Notes: generated by a model not told the origin, from the letters alone. A stretch of DNA of 64,000 bases from Bacteroidia bacterium (GCA_030427905.1 JAUICL010000008.1:1-64000), one strand, 5' to 3'. Positions 9,943-19,554 are shown, counted from the stretch's first letter. Numbers and translations are program-made.

Positions 9943-11253
9943 ATGAAAAGTTTTCAAAGTGCGTTTTTAACACTTGTGTATATGTTCGGATTAGTCCTGC
10001 TTACTCTTGCGCTAGGAGGGTGTCAGGACGATGAAGATACGGAGTCGCCACGGGTGCGAATGAGCGAACCGATGGAGTTCGACATATTCTCATCTATCGA
10101 TACCTTCGAAGTATCGGGTACCATCACTGACAATAATCAAGTGGTATTCGTGGAGCTTTCCATCGAAACATTGGACTATGAAGTTGCGGTAAAGCCTCAG
10201 CGATTCTTTATTTCTGGCTCTACGGTGAATTTTGGAACGACCTACATTATTGATGAGCCTTTGCTTGATGGTGGGCAGTACTATTTTGTGATGCGAGCCA
10301 GTGATGGTGAAAATGTGGGCTCAGATTATCAGCAAATACAGATCAACCCAATCCCGAGAGGAATCGAGCGATTCTTTGTAGTAACGAAAGAAACTAATCT
10401 CGCAACCTTGTATCAAAGCGAAGATTTAAGTGCTTGGGAAACAGTCGAACAATTTAACTTGGATGTGACCGGAGCTGCCTTGAACTATCGGCAGAATATT
10501 TTTGGGATTTGCGGTGGTACGCTTGGCGATGCTACGTTTTACGAAACCGAAGAATTTGACGTTTTGAGCTCTTATACCAACATGGGGACCATTTCTTCGC
10601 CTTACTTTCTAGGCTTGCAATACGATAGGCCGCGAGAAGAGTTTTACTTGTTGCAGGAAGAGCCTTCATTCAGAGTATTGGATAAAAACGCTTTTGGGGT
10701 CAACGTTCCAAACCTTCAGTTTGGATTCGAGCCCCATGCGGTTTTTCCCGATGAAAGCAATTACTTCGTTCCTGAAGGTGAAATCACATCCAATATTGAA
10801 GTGCTTTCATACTATACGCAAGCAGGATTGCTAGCATCTTCAGTAAACCTTGCTGGTGAAGCCAAGCTCGTGACACGCAAATCGTTTAACGAGGTCTTCG
10901 TTTGGCAAAGTGGCTCTGCGACGGTTTTGTCGATCTTCAATAAAACATCTGAACTTCTCTCACACGTTTTTACTCGACCCAATGAGTCGCTGAGATCAGT
11001 GATCGAGATCGAACAAGGTCTTTTTATCTTTAGTACCGATGATGGAATGTACCGATACAACTATGGCAACGGGGGCACCGTGGTCTTACCACTAGATCGG
11101 AGTCCCGAGAAAATGCTCTACGACGATCTCAATGGCATAATTTACGGATGGGAAGAACAAGAGCTTTATGCATTTGCTCCAAATGGTCAGATCCTGAATT
11201 CCTGGAAATTCTCAGCCCCAATCGTTGAGTTTATGATCGACTACAACCGCTAA
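9943..11253 (+). CDS. Lipoprotein with beta-sandwich and propeller-like domain
   Basis: 436 residues. The signal ends in a lipobox (LALGGC, Cys27), followed by an acidic stretch QDDEDTESP that may favour surface export of lipoproteins in Bacteroidota. Residues about 35-140 look like an Ig-like sandwich (DTFEVSGTITDNNQVVFVELSIE...YYFVMRASDGENVGSDY). The rest has repeated short blades (RGIERFFVVTKE, YDRPREEFYLLQEE, NEVFVWQSGSA, GLFIFSTDDGMYRYN, GIIYGWEEQELYAF) consistent with a beta-propeller. No catalytic motif is seen and the function is unknown. It ends one base before the convergent accA stop. Confidence 0.75.
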   Translation: MKSFQSAFLTLVYMFGLVLLTLALGGCQDDEDTESPRVRMSEPMEFDIFSSIDTFEVSGTITDNNQVVFVELSIETLDYEVAVKPQRFFISGSTVNFGTTYIIDEPLLDGGQYYFVMRASDGENVGSDYQQIQINPIPRGIERFFVVTKETNLATLYQSEDLSAWETVEQFNLDVTGAALNYRQNIFGICGGTLGDATFYETEEFDVLSSYTNMGTISSPYFLGLQYDRPREEFYLLQEEPSFRVLDKNAFGVNVPNLQFGFEPHAVFPDESNYFVPEGEITSNIEVLSYYTQAGLLASSVNLAGEAKLVTRKSFNEVFVWQSGSATVLSIFNKTSELLSHVFTRPNESLRSVIEIEQGLFIFSTDDGMYRYNYGNGGTVVLPLDRSPEKMLYDDLNGIIYGWEEQELYAFAPNGQILNSWKFSAPIVEFMIDYNR

Positions 11254-12207
11254 TTAGTGCGTTTCGCCCATCGAAGCGAATTTCTTAATTCGCTTTTCCA
11301 CTCTTTTTTCTGGTGTAAGTTTATTCAGAATTTCGAGATTCTTGAGGATCGCAACTTTCACGTTCTCGAAAGTTGTTTCCGGATCGATATGCGCTCCGCC
11401 AACTGGTTCTCTGACTACACCGTCAATAAGTTTATTCTTGTGCATGTCTTTCGAAGTTAGCTTGAGTGCTTCAGCCGCTTCAATTTTATGATCCCAGTTT
11501 CTCCAAAGAATGGTTGAGCAGTTTTCTGGTGAAATTACTGAATACCACGAGTTTTCGAGCATGAGAACTTTATCACCGACTCCGATTCCCAAAGCTCCAC
11601 CAGAAGCACCTTCGCCAATGATAATACAGATGATCGGCACTTTGAGCTTAGCCATCTCGTACAAGTTGCGAGCAATGGCTTCTCCCTGACCACGCTCTTC
11701 GGCTTCCAGTCCAGGAAATGCACCAGGCGTGTCAATAAAGGTCACAACGGGCTTTTCAAACTTTTCGGCTAGCTTCATCAGGCGCAAAGCCTTTCGATAT
11801 CCTTCGGGATTCGGCATTCCGAAGTTTCTAAATTGGCGCATTTTGGTGTTTACACCTTTCTGCTGACCAATAAACATGAAGGTCTGACCGTCGATATCGC
11901 CAAAACCTCCCACCATGGCTTTATCGTCTTTAACTGTGCGGTCACCATGCAGTTCGATGAATCGCCCTTTGGTCAGGTACTCGATATAGCTTAGGGTATA
12001 AGGTCTTTCTGGATGTCTTGAAACCTGGACGCGCTGCCAAGGTGTGAGACTCTTGTAAATTTCAGCTCGCTTTTCAGCGATCTTTTTCTCCAAATCCTTA
12101 ACGGGTTTGGTGACATCAACTTCACTTTTCTCAGCAATTTCTTTAGCCTTTTCAAGTTGTTCCATCAACTCTCCAATCGGCTCTTCAAACTCTAATAGTA
12201 CTGGCAT
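11254..12207 (-). CDS. accA: Acetyl-CoA carboxylase carboxyltransferase subunit alpha
   Basis: 317 residues, close to the E. coli length of 319. With AccD it transfers the carboxyl group from carboxybiotin to acetyl-CoA, making malonyl-CoA for fatty-acid synthesis. Recognisable blocks are [16 protein letters not shown] (86-101), [25 protein letters not shown] (157-181) and [23 protein letters not shown] (195-217), which build the crotonase-fold active site and oxyanion hole. The N-terminal helical region is coiled-coil-like, as usual. A -7 box TATTTTTG lies about 20 bases upstream on the minus strand. Confidence 0.96.
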   Translation of the reverse strand: MPVLLEFEEPIGELMEQLEKAKEIAEKSEVDVTKPVKDLEKKIAEKRAEIYKSLTPWQRVQVSRHPERPYTLSYIEYLTKGRFIELHGDRTVKDDKAMVGGFGDIDGQTFMFIGQQKGVNTKMRQFRNFGMPNPEGYRKALRLMKLAEKFEKPVVTFIDTPGAFPGLEAEERGQGEAIARNLYEMAKLKVPIICIIIGEGASGGALGIGVGDKVLMLENSWYSVISPENCSTILWRNWDHKIEAAEALKLTSKDMHKNKLIDGVVREPVGGAHIDPETTFENVKVAILKNLEILNKLTPEKRVEKRIKKFASMGETH

Positions 12208-12227
12208 AATACCGCAGGTTTAAGCGC

Positions 12228-12235
12228 CAAAAATA
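12228..12235 (-). promoter_or_regulatory. -7 promoter element of accA
   Basis: TATTTTTG on the minus strand is a perfect TAnnTTTG box, 20 bases before the accA start. A minus-strand TTG at 12259-12261 is a weak -33 candidate with 23-base spacing. The region is shared with the divergent ispE promoter. Confidence 0.5.
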
Positions 12236-12277
12236 AGATTTATTTCAGAATGGCTTTTCAATCTTTGCCCGAGATAC

Positions 12278-12285
12278 CATCTTTG
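12278..12285 (+). promoter_or_regulatory. -7 promoter element of ispE
   Basis: CATCTTTG (one mismatch to TAnnTTTG) is followed by four bases and the ispE ATG. The 14 bases ATCTTTGCACCATG are identical to those at the purK start. This predicts a leaderless or nearly leaderless mRNA. Confidence 0.5.
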
Positions 12286-12289
12286 CACC

Positions 12290-13108
12290 ATGCTGGTTTT
12301 TCCAAATAGCAAAATCAACCTAGGGCTTAGGGTGTTAGATAAGCGAGAAGATGGGTATCATAATATCGAGAGTATTTTTTACCCTTTTCCATATTGCGAT
12401 GCACTCGAAGTGGTAGAGAATGATCTGAGCAATGATCGGTTTTTCTATTCGGGTAGGCCTATTCCTGGAGATTCAAAAGACAATCTCATATCGAAAGCGA
12501 TAGCCGCCTTGCGACAAGATTACGAGATACCATTTCTCGATGTGCATCTCCATAAAAACGTAGCTATGGGAGCTGGCTTAGGTGGTGGCTCTGCAGACGG
12601 AACTTATATGCTGAAGTTGATTTCTGAAAAATTCAATCTCGCATTGAGTCATGACAGTCTAGAATCACTGGCTTTATCGCTGGGAAGTGACTGTCCGTTT
12701 TTTGTTGCCAATAGACCTGTGTTGGTGACGGGCCGGGGTGAGATTATGAAACCTATTGATCTGAATCTTTCTGGAAAATGGCTTGTTCTTGTCACTTCAG
12801 AAATTCATATTTCAACTGGTGCTGCGTATTCAAATATTGTTCGAAATCCATTTAAACGCGATTTGGAAGGGATTATTGAAGCTCCATTGGACGAATGGAA
12901 ACAGGATATGAAAAACGATTTTGAAGGCTACGCATTTCAGCAGTTTCCTGCACTTGGTTCGATCAAACAGGCCCTGTATGATGCTGGTGCTTCGTACGCT
13001 TCTATGACTGGAAGTGGATCGGCGATGTTTGGAATTTTTGAGCAAGAGCCAGATTCTGCTCAAATCGAAATTCCGCAAAAAGGTGAGCTCCAAATTTTCA
13101 AGCTCTAG
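12290..13108 (+). CDS. ispE: 4-diphosphocytidyl-2-C-methyl-D-erythritol kinase
   Basis: 272 residues, GHMP-kinase family. It phosphorylates CDP-ME in the MEP pathway to isoprenoid precursors. The three family motifs are visible: PNSKINLGLRVLDKREDGYH at the N-terminus (Lys8), the ATP-binding GAGLGGGSAD (94-103) and the C-terminal SMTGSGSAMFGIF. The start is set by the ATG directly after PNSK-type upstream spacing and by the -7 box four bases before it. It is convergent with the downstream LptF/G gene, one base apart. Confidence 0.95.
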   Translation: MLVFPNSKINLGLRVLDKREDGYHNIESIFYPFPYCDALEVVENDLSNDRFFYSGRPIPGDSKDNLISKAIAALRQDYEIPFLDVHLHKNVAMGAGLGGGSADGTYMLKLISEKFNLALSHDSLESLALSLGSDCPFFVANRPVLVTGRGEIMKPIDLNLSGKWLVLVTSEIHISTGAAYSNIVRNPFKRDLEGIIEAPLDEWKQDMKNDFEGYAFQQFPALGSIKQALYDAGASYASMTGSGSAMFGIFEQEPDSAQIEIPQKGELQIFKL

Positions 13109-13109
13109 C

Positions 13110-14189
13110 TTATTTCTGCGCTTTGGTGTAGAGGTAAATTCCTAAAATGGCGTAGGCCGCATTTGGCAACCACACAGCCAGGAGTGGGTCTAGCCCAGCG
13201 TTCGTCGCTGCCACAGTGGTGACTTTCATCGCGAAAATATAGGATACTGCGATAAGCACACCGAAAGCGAGATGAGCACCAATTCCACCCCTACTTTTTC
13301 TACTGGCGATCGATACACCGATGATTGTCAGGATATATGTGGCAATCGGGTATGAAGTGCGCTGGTGCTTTTCGATCTCAAAATGAATCGTTTTGTCAGA
13401 TCCTTTCTTACGCTCTTCTTCAATAAACTTGTTGAGTTCACCAGTAGGCATGGAAGACGCTACATTCAAACGCTGACCAAAGTCGGTGGGCTTTAACGGA
13501 AGTATCGTGTCAAACTTGGAGCCTCGAGTGAGATTCTCTTTTTCCCCATCGATTTCGCGGATGTAGTAGTTGATAATTTCCCAATGTCCGGTAATGGAGT
13601 CATATCGGGCTCTCTCTGCCAGGAGTTTGTACGTCAGCTCACCTTCCTCGCTCCACTTTTCCAAAGAGAATTTGGAACCGTAGTAGCTGTCAGCACTGAA
13701 TGATTGGAAGTAGGCTATGGTTCCATCGCCGATCTGCCGATGAAGATTCTTGTCCTTAATCCGATAGCGTTTTTTGATGAACTCATTCTCAAATTCAAGC
13801 CTATTCTTGTTGGCAAGGGGTAGCTGGTAATGTGTGAAAAAGAGCGATATAGCGACGAGTATACTCGATGCGATAAAGTAGGGGTAGAGAAAACGCTTGA
13901 ACGAGACACCACCAGCCAGGATAGCTACGATTTCCGTGCGCTGCGCCATTTGACTGGTGAAGAGTAGAACGGCTAGAAAAATGAGCAAAGAGCTAAACAG
14001 ATTGCCGTAGTACAACACGAAATTAAAGTAGTACTTAAAAATAATCTGATCGAATGGAGCTTCGTTCTTAAGGAGTTTCTCCAGCTTTTCTGATACATCA
14101 AATACGATGGCAATCGACATGATCACCGCCAGTATGAAGAAAAAAGTTCCGAGAAACTTCTTGATGATGTACAGATCGAGTTTTTTCAT
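13110..14189 (-). CDS. LptF/LptG (YjgP/YjgQ) family LPS export permease
   Basis: About 359 residues from ATG 14189, which shares a base with the tgt stop (TAATG). A longer frame from 14231 would run into tgt and is less likely. There are three N-terminal membrane segments (about 12-32, 50-72, 90-112), a long periplasmic beta-rich domain (about 120-255, with a jellyroll-like segment around EKWSEEGELTYKLLAERARYD), then three C-terminal membrane segments. This is the architecture of the LptF/LptG permeases, which together with LptB extract lipopolysaccharide from the inner membrane. I cannot decide between F and G. Co-transcribed with tgt, a pairing often seen in Flavobacteriia. Confidence 0.88.
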   Translation of the reverse strand: MKKLDLYIIKKFLGTFFFILAVIMSIAIVFDVSEKLEKLLKNEAPFDQIIFKYYFNFVLYYGNLFSSLLIFLAVLLFTSQMAQRTEIVAILAGGVSFKRFLYPYFIASSILVAISLFFTHYQLPLANKNRLEFENEFIKKRYRIKDKNLHRQIGDGTIAYFQSFSADSYYGSKFSLEKWSEEGELTYKLLAERARYDSITGHWEIINYYIREIDGEKENLTRGSKFDTILPLKPTDFGQRLNVASSMPTGELNKFIEEERKKGSDKTIHFEIEKHQRTSYPIATYILTIIGVSIASRKSRGGIGAHLAFGVLIAVSYIFAMKVTTVAATNAGLDPLLAVWLPNAAYAILGIYLYTKAQK

Positions 14190-15319
14190 TACAACCGCTG
14201 ATCGAGCTTGGCGACCATTTGATTTTTCCAAGATGCAAAATCGCCGGCAATTATGTGCCTACGCGCTTCTCCCATTAACCACAAATAGAAGGCTAAATTG
14301 TGAATGCTAGCTATTTGCGATCCTAAAATTTCTTTGCTTGAAATCAAATGTCTTAAGTATGCTTTAGAATACACCCGGTCTACAAAACTTGTACCATTCG
14401 GATCAATTGGTGAGAAATCGTCTTTCCACTTTTTATTCTTGATATTGATGATTCCTTCGCTAGTAAATAACATCCCATTTCGGGCGTTTCGCGTTGGCAT
14501 CACACAATCAAACATGTCTATACCCAGGGCGATATTCTCCAGAAGATTCATTGGAGTACCAACGCCCATCAAGTAGCGCGGTTTGTCCTTTGGTAAGATT
14601 TCGCATACCACATCGGTCATCGCGTACATTTCTTCGGCGGGCTCACCAACCGATAATCCGCCAATCGCATTTCCTTCACGGTTAGTAGAAGCAATAAACT
14701 CAGCCGACTTCTTCCTGAGATCGGGATAGACACTTCCTTGCACAATCGGGAAGAAGGTTTGCTGATAACCGTACAAATCAGGAGTGCTATCAAATCGGTC
14801 GCAGCACCGCTTAAGCCAGCGATGTGTTCGGTGCATACTATTCTCGGCATAGTCGTAGTCGCATGGGTAGGGCGTACACTCGTCAAAAGCCATGATGATA
14901 TCGGCGCCAATCGTCCGCTGAATATCAATGGCGCGCTCAGGCGTAAAGAAGTGTTTTGCCCCATCGATATGCGATTTGAAACTCACTCCACTTTCTGAGA
15001 TTTTACGACTGTCGGCGAGGCTGTACACCTGGTATCCACCGCTGTCGGTGAGCATAGGTTTGTCCCAACCATTAAACTTGTGAAGCCCTCCCGCTGCGTG
15101 AATGGTCTCCACATCGGGCCTCAGATATAGGTGGTAGGTATTTCCCAAAATGATTTGCGCTTTGATGTCATCGCGCAATTCATGCATATGCACCCCTTTC
15201 ACAGCAGCAGCTGTCCCTACGGGCATAAAAATAGGCGTCTCAATCTGGCCGTGGTCTGTCGAAATTACCCCCGCACGGGCATTTGATTTCGGGTCTGTTG
15301 CTTCTAGTGAAAAGTCCAA
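14189..15319 (-). CDS. tgt: tRNA-guanine transglycosylase (queuine tRNA-ribosyltransferase)
   Basis: 376 residues. It exchanges guanine 34 for preQ1 in tRNAs with GUN anticodons. Substrate-binding and catalytic blocks are present: MLTDSGGYQVYSL (89-101, Asp92), MAFDECTPYP (143-152, Asp146), GGLSVGEP (220-227) and the nucleophile Asp271 in FDCVMPTRNARNG. The usual zinc-site cysteines (CxCxxC) are replaced by Gly309, Ser311 and Asp314, while the histidine (His340) is kept. Flavobacterial homologues may share this. The -7 box at 15358-15365 probably drives tgt and the downstream permease. Confidence 0.94.
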   Translation of the reverse strand: MDFSLEATDPKSNARAGVISTDHGQIETPIFMPVGTAAAVKGVHMHELRDDIKAQIILGNTYHLYLRPDVETIHAAGGLHKFNGWDKPMLTDSGGYQVYSLADSRKISESGVSFKSHIDGAKHFFTPERAIDIQRTIGADIIMAFDECTPYPCDYDYAENSMHRTHRWLKRCCDRFDSTPDLYGYQQTFFPIVQGSVYPDLRKKSAEFIASTNREGNAIGGLSVGEPAEEMYAMTDVVCEILPKDKPRYLMGVGTPMNLLENIALGIDMFDCVMPTRNARNGMLFTSEGIINIKNKKWKDDFSPIDPNGTSFVDRVYSKAYLRHLISSKEILGSQIASIHNLAFYLWLMGEARRHIIAGDFASWKNQMVAKLDQRL

Positions 15320-15357
15320 TACTTGTTGCTAACTATGTTGAAAAAATAAAGGGCTGG

Positions 15358-15365
15358 CAAAGATA
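15358..15365 (-). promoter_or_regulatory. -7 promoter element of tgt
   Basis: TATCTTTG on the minus strand, a perfect TAnnTTTG match, 38 bases upstream of the tgt ATG. No clear -33 partner. Confidence 0.5.
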
Positions 15366-15411
15366 AGGGTAATAATAATAGCGCCGGCATGTGGTACTTT
15401 AGCGCCTGATT

Positions 15412-16542
15412 ATGGAGGTAAATCTATCCATCGAAGAAGTCCTGCCAATTTTGCTGGCAATTGTTGTAATCACGGGCTTGTTTCAGCTCGTTTTTCAATT
15501 GGGTATTTTATCGCGCTTGGCTTTTTATAAACCTCAGGCTCAAAAAAAGGAACCGGAACCAGTGAGTATTATCATTGCTGCGCGCAATGAGTTTGAAAAC
15601 CTTTCTACGCTGATCCCCATCCTGCTCGAGCAGGATTACGACTCCTTCGAAATGGTAGTGGTAGACGATTGTTCTTGGGATGAAACGCCCGAACTGCTAA
15701 AGTCATATGCGGAGCAACTACCAAACTTCAAATGGACGCGAAGCCCGGAGATTGATCATTTTCACGGAAGCAAAAAAATGGCCATTACGCTGGGGGTGAA
15801 GGCTGCTTCGTATGAACGGTTGGTCTTTATTGATGCCGATTGCAGGCCCAATTCAAAATCTTGGCTCAAAACGGTTGTCGGCAACGCATCAAAAAACGGA
15901 TTGGTACTAGGCTACAGCCCATACAAGAGGGAAAAAGGATTCTTGAATGCTGTGATCAGATTCGAGACTTTCCATATTGCACTTCAATACATGGGTTTTG
16001 CTTTAGCTGGAATGCCCTATATGGGGGTTGGGAGAAACCTCTCTTATACCAAGTCCATATTTTTTTCGGTCGGTGGGTTTCGCAGTCACTACAGTATCCG
16101 CTCTGGCGACGATGACCTTTTTGTCAATCAAGTAGGGACCAAAGCCAATACCGATATCTCTGTCGAACCCGAATCCTGGGTGTACTCCATCCCTAAATCT
16201 ACCTGGAAGGAATATTTTACTCAGAAGCGTAGGCATCTGACAACCAGTGGTTACTACCGGCTTATTCACAAGTTTCTCCTGGCAGCCTACCCAGTCAGTT
16301 TACTGTTGTTTTATTTTTCATCCATCACCTTATTGGTTTTCCACAGTTCGTTGCTGATTGTCGGTATACTTTTAGGGTTAAGGGTTTTGATACAATTGAC
16401 TATTTTTATCCGAGCTTCGAAGTGGCTTGGGGAGAAAAAACTGATTCCCCTCATGCTTTTCTTGGAAGTAGTAGGAATAGCGATTAATGGATGCTTATTT
16501 ATAGCGAACGCATTTAGAAAACAGACTTCATGGAAGAATTAG
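15412..16542 (+). CDS. Membrane-anchored family 2 glycosyltransferase
   Basis: 376 residues. An N-terminal membrane segment (about 10-32) is followed by a GT2 catalytic domain: VSIIIAARNEFENL (51-64), VVVDDCSWDETPE (83-95) with the nucleotide-binding aspartates, the metal-binding FIDADCRP (139-146), a GRN/GGFRSH region and QKRRHLTTSG near 270, which resembles the (Q/R)xxRW motif of processive enzymes. Two or three membrane helices close the protein. The donor and acceptor sugars cannot be told. It overlaps the sigma-factor gene by 13 bases and probably leads an operon with that gene and rsmG. Confidence 0.85.
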   Translation: MEVNLSIEEVLPILLAIVVITGLFQLVFQLGILSRLAFYKPQAQKKEPEPVSIIIAARNEFENLSTLIPILLEQDYDSFEMVVVDDCSWDETPELLKSYAEQLPNFKWTRSPEIDHFHGSKKMAITLGVKAASYERLVFIDADCRPNSKSWLKTVVGNASKNGLVLGYSPYKREKGFLNAVIRFETFHIALQYMGFALAGMPYMGVGRNLSYTKSIFFSVGGFRSHYSIRSGDDDLFVNQVGTKANTDISVEPESWVYSIPKSTWKEYFTQKRRHLTTSGYYRLIHKFLLAAYPVSLLLFYFSSITLLVFHSSLLIVGILLGLRVLIQLTIFIRASKWLGEKKLIPLMLFLEVVGIAINGCLFIANAFRKQTSWKN

Positions 16543-17144
16543 TCTCAAAATTATCAGCTAAGGCCCAGTATGACTACAAGCTGGTAAGGAGAGCCGTAGA
16601 TGAAAGTGATCAGAGCGCTTACGCCGAATTAATGGAACGCTACCGAGAGAGCATTTACTATCTGCTTTTGAAGATGGTCAACAACTCGGATGATGCCGAA
16701 GACTTGACTATTGAAGCCTTTGGAAAAGCGTTTAATCGATTGAAGCAGTATTCGCCAAACTACGCATTCAGTACATGGATGTTTAAAATCGCTTCGAATA
16801 ACTGTATCGATTTTATCCGAAAGGAGAAGAAAAAGCGCACCATGTCGATTGACACGGGCATGAAAAATGAAGAAGGCGAGTCCATGACCTTCGACATTGA
16901 GTCGGATGGAAGAGATCCGGAAGAAGAGCTCATCAGACTTCAGAAGGTGAAAGCCATGCGCGAAGTAGTCGATAAACTAAAGCCTCGCTACAAGGAGCTT
17001 GTCATCCTCCGATACTTTAAGGAATATTCTTACGAAGAGATTGCACAAGAACTCGACCTTCCTTTGGGTACGGTAAAAGCTCAGCTTTTCAGAGCTAGAG
17101 ATTTCCTCGCAAATTTGATGAAACACACGAAAGAGACCATCTAG
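16530..17144 (+). CDS. ECF-type RNA polymerase sigma factor
   Basis: 204 residues. Region 2 spans about 22-95 (YAELMERYRESIYYLLLKMVNNSDDAEDLTIEAF and FSTWMFKIASNNCIDFIRKEKKK), followed by a linker and region 4 at about 150-200 (YKELVILRYFKEYSYEEIAQELDLPLGTVKAQLFRARDFL). It directs RNA polymerase to a specific promoter set. No anti-sigma gene lies next to it, so it may be controlled otherwise. In Porphyromonas gingivalis an ECF factor (SigP) works with PorX. A similar role here, given porX in the same window, is only a hypothesis. The gene is embedded between a GT2 gene and rsmG with overlaps on both sides. Confidence 0.92.
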   Translation: MEELVSKLSAKAQYDYKLVRRAVDESDQSAYAELMERYRESIYYLLLKMVNNSDDAEDLTIEAFGKAFNRLKQYSPNYAFSTWMFKIASNNCIDFIRKEKKKRTMSIDTGMKNEEGESMTFDIESDGRDPEEELIRLQKVKAMREVVDKLKPRYKELVILRYFKEYSYEEIAQELDLPLGTVKAQLFRARDFLANLMKHTKETI

Positions 17145-17764
17145 TGGTTGAAGGTGCCGAAACCATCAAAAAGTACTTCCCCGACATTTCAGAGTCGAAG
17201 CTTGAAACGCTCTCAGCGCTTAAGCCTCTGTATGAAGAGTGGAACGCTAAGATCAATGTGATTAGCCGCAAAGACATGGATGGATTTTTTGCGCGGCATG
17301 TTCTGCACTCACTTGCCATTTCTTTCTACTGGAAGCCGAAGAAAGATATTCCTGTCATCGATATCGGTACAGGTGGTGGATTTCCTGGTATTCCCTTGGC
17401 CATCATGTTTCCCGATACACCCTTTCTACTTGTCGACTCAATAGGCAAAAAAATAAAGGTGGTCGAAGAAGTAGCTGCGGCTCTCGATCTTAAAAATGTG
17501 ACCGCGCGCAAGGCTAGAGCAGAAGAAGTATCTGGTCAGTTTCAAATGGCCGTGACTCGGGCTGTAGCTAAGCTCGAAGTGCTCACCGATTGGTGTGTAC
17601 GAGGGAAGTTCAAAACCCCTGGCATTTACTGTTTGAAAGGCGGTGACTTAACTGAAGAGATCGACGCTATTTCAAAGTACCCCGTTGTAGAGTTTGGTCT
17701 GCAGTCTAAATTCGATGATCCATTCTTTGAGACCAAGAAGGTGGTTTTTGCCCAGTACGCCTAA
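17144..17764 (+). CDS. rsmG: 16S rRNA (guanine527-N7)-methyltransferase RsmG
   Basis: 206 residues, usual family length. The SAM-binding motif VIDIGTGGGFPGIPLAIMFP (71-90) and the following LLVDSIGKKIKVVEEVA are characteristic of RsmG/GidB, which methylates G527 of 16S rRNA. The N-terminal LYEEWNAKINVISRKDMDGFFARHVLHSL is also typical. The start is GTG at 17144, sharing its G with the TAG stop of the sigma-factor gene, so translation is coupled. The 3' end overlaps the convergent ABC transporter by four bases. Confidence 0.95.
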   Translation: MVEGAETIKKYFPDISESKLETLSALKPLYEEWNAKINVISRKDMDGFFARHVLHSLAISFYWKPKKDIPVIDIGTGGGFPGIPLAIMFPDTPFLLVDSIGKKIKVVEEVAAALDLKNVTARKARAEEVSGQFQMAVTRAVAKLEVLTDWCVRGKFKTPGIYCLKGGDLTEEIDAISKYPVVEFGLQSKFDDPFFETKKVVFAQYA

Positions 17765-19554
17765 GCGCTGAGATCCTGCATTGTCAGGAGCTTCTTATAG
17801 ATTCCTTCACCGTTGAGCGCCAAATCTTCATGAAGTCCTTCTTCCGCAATCTTCCCATTCTCCAAAACGATAATCTTGTCTGCCTTTCGGATGGTGCTCA
17901 ATCTGTGGGCGATTACCACACTTGTTCTATTGGCCATCAACTTTTGAAGGGCCGATTGCACCAATTGCTCTGATTCTGAGTCAAGAGAAGAAGTGGCTTC
18001 ATCGAGAATGAGAATGGCCGGGTCTTTAAGAACTGCTCGAGCTATGGCAATTCGCTGGCGCTGACCACCGCTCAATTGCACACCACGTTCCCCCACAAGC
18101 GTTTCGAAGCCTTCTGGAAAGGACTCGATAAAATCCAGTGCGTTTGCTTTAGCAGCTGCATCTCTAATCGCTTCTTTCGGAGCACCCGGATTTCCGTAGG
18201 CGATGTTTTCTTCGATGGTTCCATTAAAGAGAATGACCTCTTGCGGCACTATGGCAAATTGGCTCCGGTAGGCATTCAGATCAAATTCGGCGGCGGGCTG
18301 ATCATCGAGGAGAATCGTTCCGTTTGTCGGATTATAGAATCGAAGTAGGAGAGAAGCGATAGTCGACTTTCCCGCTCCGGAAGAACCTACAATCGCGAGT
18401 TGATTTCCTGGAGCCACGTCAAAGTCAACTCCATCCAACACCTTCATGTCGGGTCGCGATGGATAGTGGAAGCTCACATTTTTGAAGGCAATTCTGCCTG
18501 CTGATCTCTTCGGTGCCGATGATGGATCTTGTATATCTTCTACTTCCTGATCGATAATCTCCATCAGATTCTCGGTCGCTCCAATAGCCTTCTGAATGCC
18601 TGAGTACAAATCTGGAAGACTCCCGATACTCGCACCCAAAAAGATGGTGTACATAATAAAGGAGATAAACGAAGCCTGACTCAAGCCGCCATCTTGGGTA
18701 AGTATGACTCCACGCCAAATCACGAAAACAATAGAGCCAAATAGGCAGAGAATGATGAATGAAACAAAGACTCCCCGCCATATCGAGCCTTTAATGGCCA
18801 GTCTTTTTATTTCGCTAATCGATTTTCCGTAACGCGCTATTTCGAAGGTCTCGTTGGTAAATGCCTTGACACTTTGAATTCCTTGTAGAGCTTCTTCCAA
18901 AATGCTGTTGGAACTGGCCGCGGCATCTTGCGTTTTCTTTGAGATCTTACGAATAAAACGTCCAAAGAATACGGCGAAAATCGCTACAGCAGGTATTACG
19001 CTGAGCATAACCAAAGCCAATTTTGGAGACAACCAAACTAGGGCAGCGATCCCTACAATGATGGTAATAATCTGACGGACAAACTCAGCAAGTGTGGTAT
19101 TGAACGTGGTTTGAAGTTGATTGACATCGGTGGCAATACGGCTCGTAAGCTCACCAATTTTTTGCTCGTTAAAGAACTGCAGTGGCGACATAACGAGCTT
19201 TCCGAATGCTTTTGTTCTGATGTCGTAGAGCGTAGATTCGGTGACACGCGTAAACAAGACGATGCGAAAGAAAGAGAAAAGCGCCTGTGTTCCGAAGACA
19301 ACGAAGAGTGCAGTAATAATCTGATTCAGCGATTCGAAAACGATACCCAAGTCTGCATCTGGATTGGTCGGGTCGTGACCAATTAGCTGTCCCAGAAAGT
19401 ACGGGAACAGTAATCCCGTTAGGCTACTCAAGATGAGAAAAACAAAACCAATGGAGAACGTGCCTGAATAAGGTTTGATGTAGGCAAAAATGCGCATCGC
19501 TTTCTTGAAAGATGCTTTGCTTATTCGCTTCGACTTCTGATTTTTGTCAGCCAT
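17761..19554 (-). CDS. ABC exporter, fused permease and ATPase (MsbA-like)
   Basis: 597 residues. A six-helix type-1 exporter domain occupies about 20-320 (LTSRIATDVNQLQTTFNTTL is the usual coupling region). The nucleotide-binding domain has Walker A GSSGAGKST (390-398), signature LSGGQRQRIAIARAV, Walker B ILILDEATSSLD and the H-loop VIAHRLSTI. It forms a homodimeric or heterodimeric pump for lipids, peptides or drugs. The substrate cannot be assigned from sequence. A lipid A flippase role is possible. A -7 box TACATTTG lies at 19569-19576. Confidence 0.92.
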   Translation of the reverse strand: MADKNQKSKRISKASFKKAMRIFAYIKPYSGTFSIGFVFLILSSLTGLLFPYFLGQLIGHDPTNPDADLGIVFESLNQIITALFVVFGTQALFSFFRIVLFTRVTESTLYDIRTKAFGKLVMSPLQFFNEQKIGELTSRIATDVNQLQTTFNTTLAEFVRQIITIIVGIAALVWLSPKLALVMLSVIPAVAIFAVFFGRFIRKISKKTQDAAASSNSILEEALQGIQSVKAFTNETFEIARYGKSISEIKRLAIKGSIWRGVFVSFIILCLFGSIVFVIWRGVILTQDGGLSQASFISFIMYTIFLGASIGSLPDLYSGIQKAIGATENLMEIIDQEVEDIQDPSSAPKRSAGRIAFKNVSFHYPSRPDMKVLDGVDFDVAPGNQLAIVGSSGAGKSTIASLLLRFYNPTNGTILLDDQPAAEFDLNAYRSQFAIVPQEVILFNGTIEENIAYGNPGAPKEAIRDAAAKANALDFIESFPEGFETLVGERGVQLSGGQRQRIAIARAVLKDPAILILDEATSSLDSESEQLVQSALQKLMANRTSVVIAHRLSTIRKADKIIVLENGKIAEEGLHEDLALNGEGIYKKLLTMQDLSA

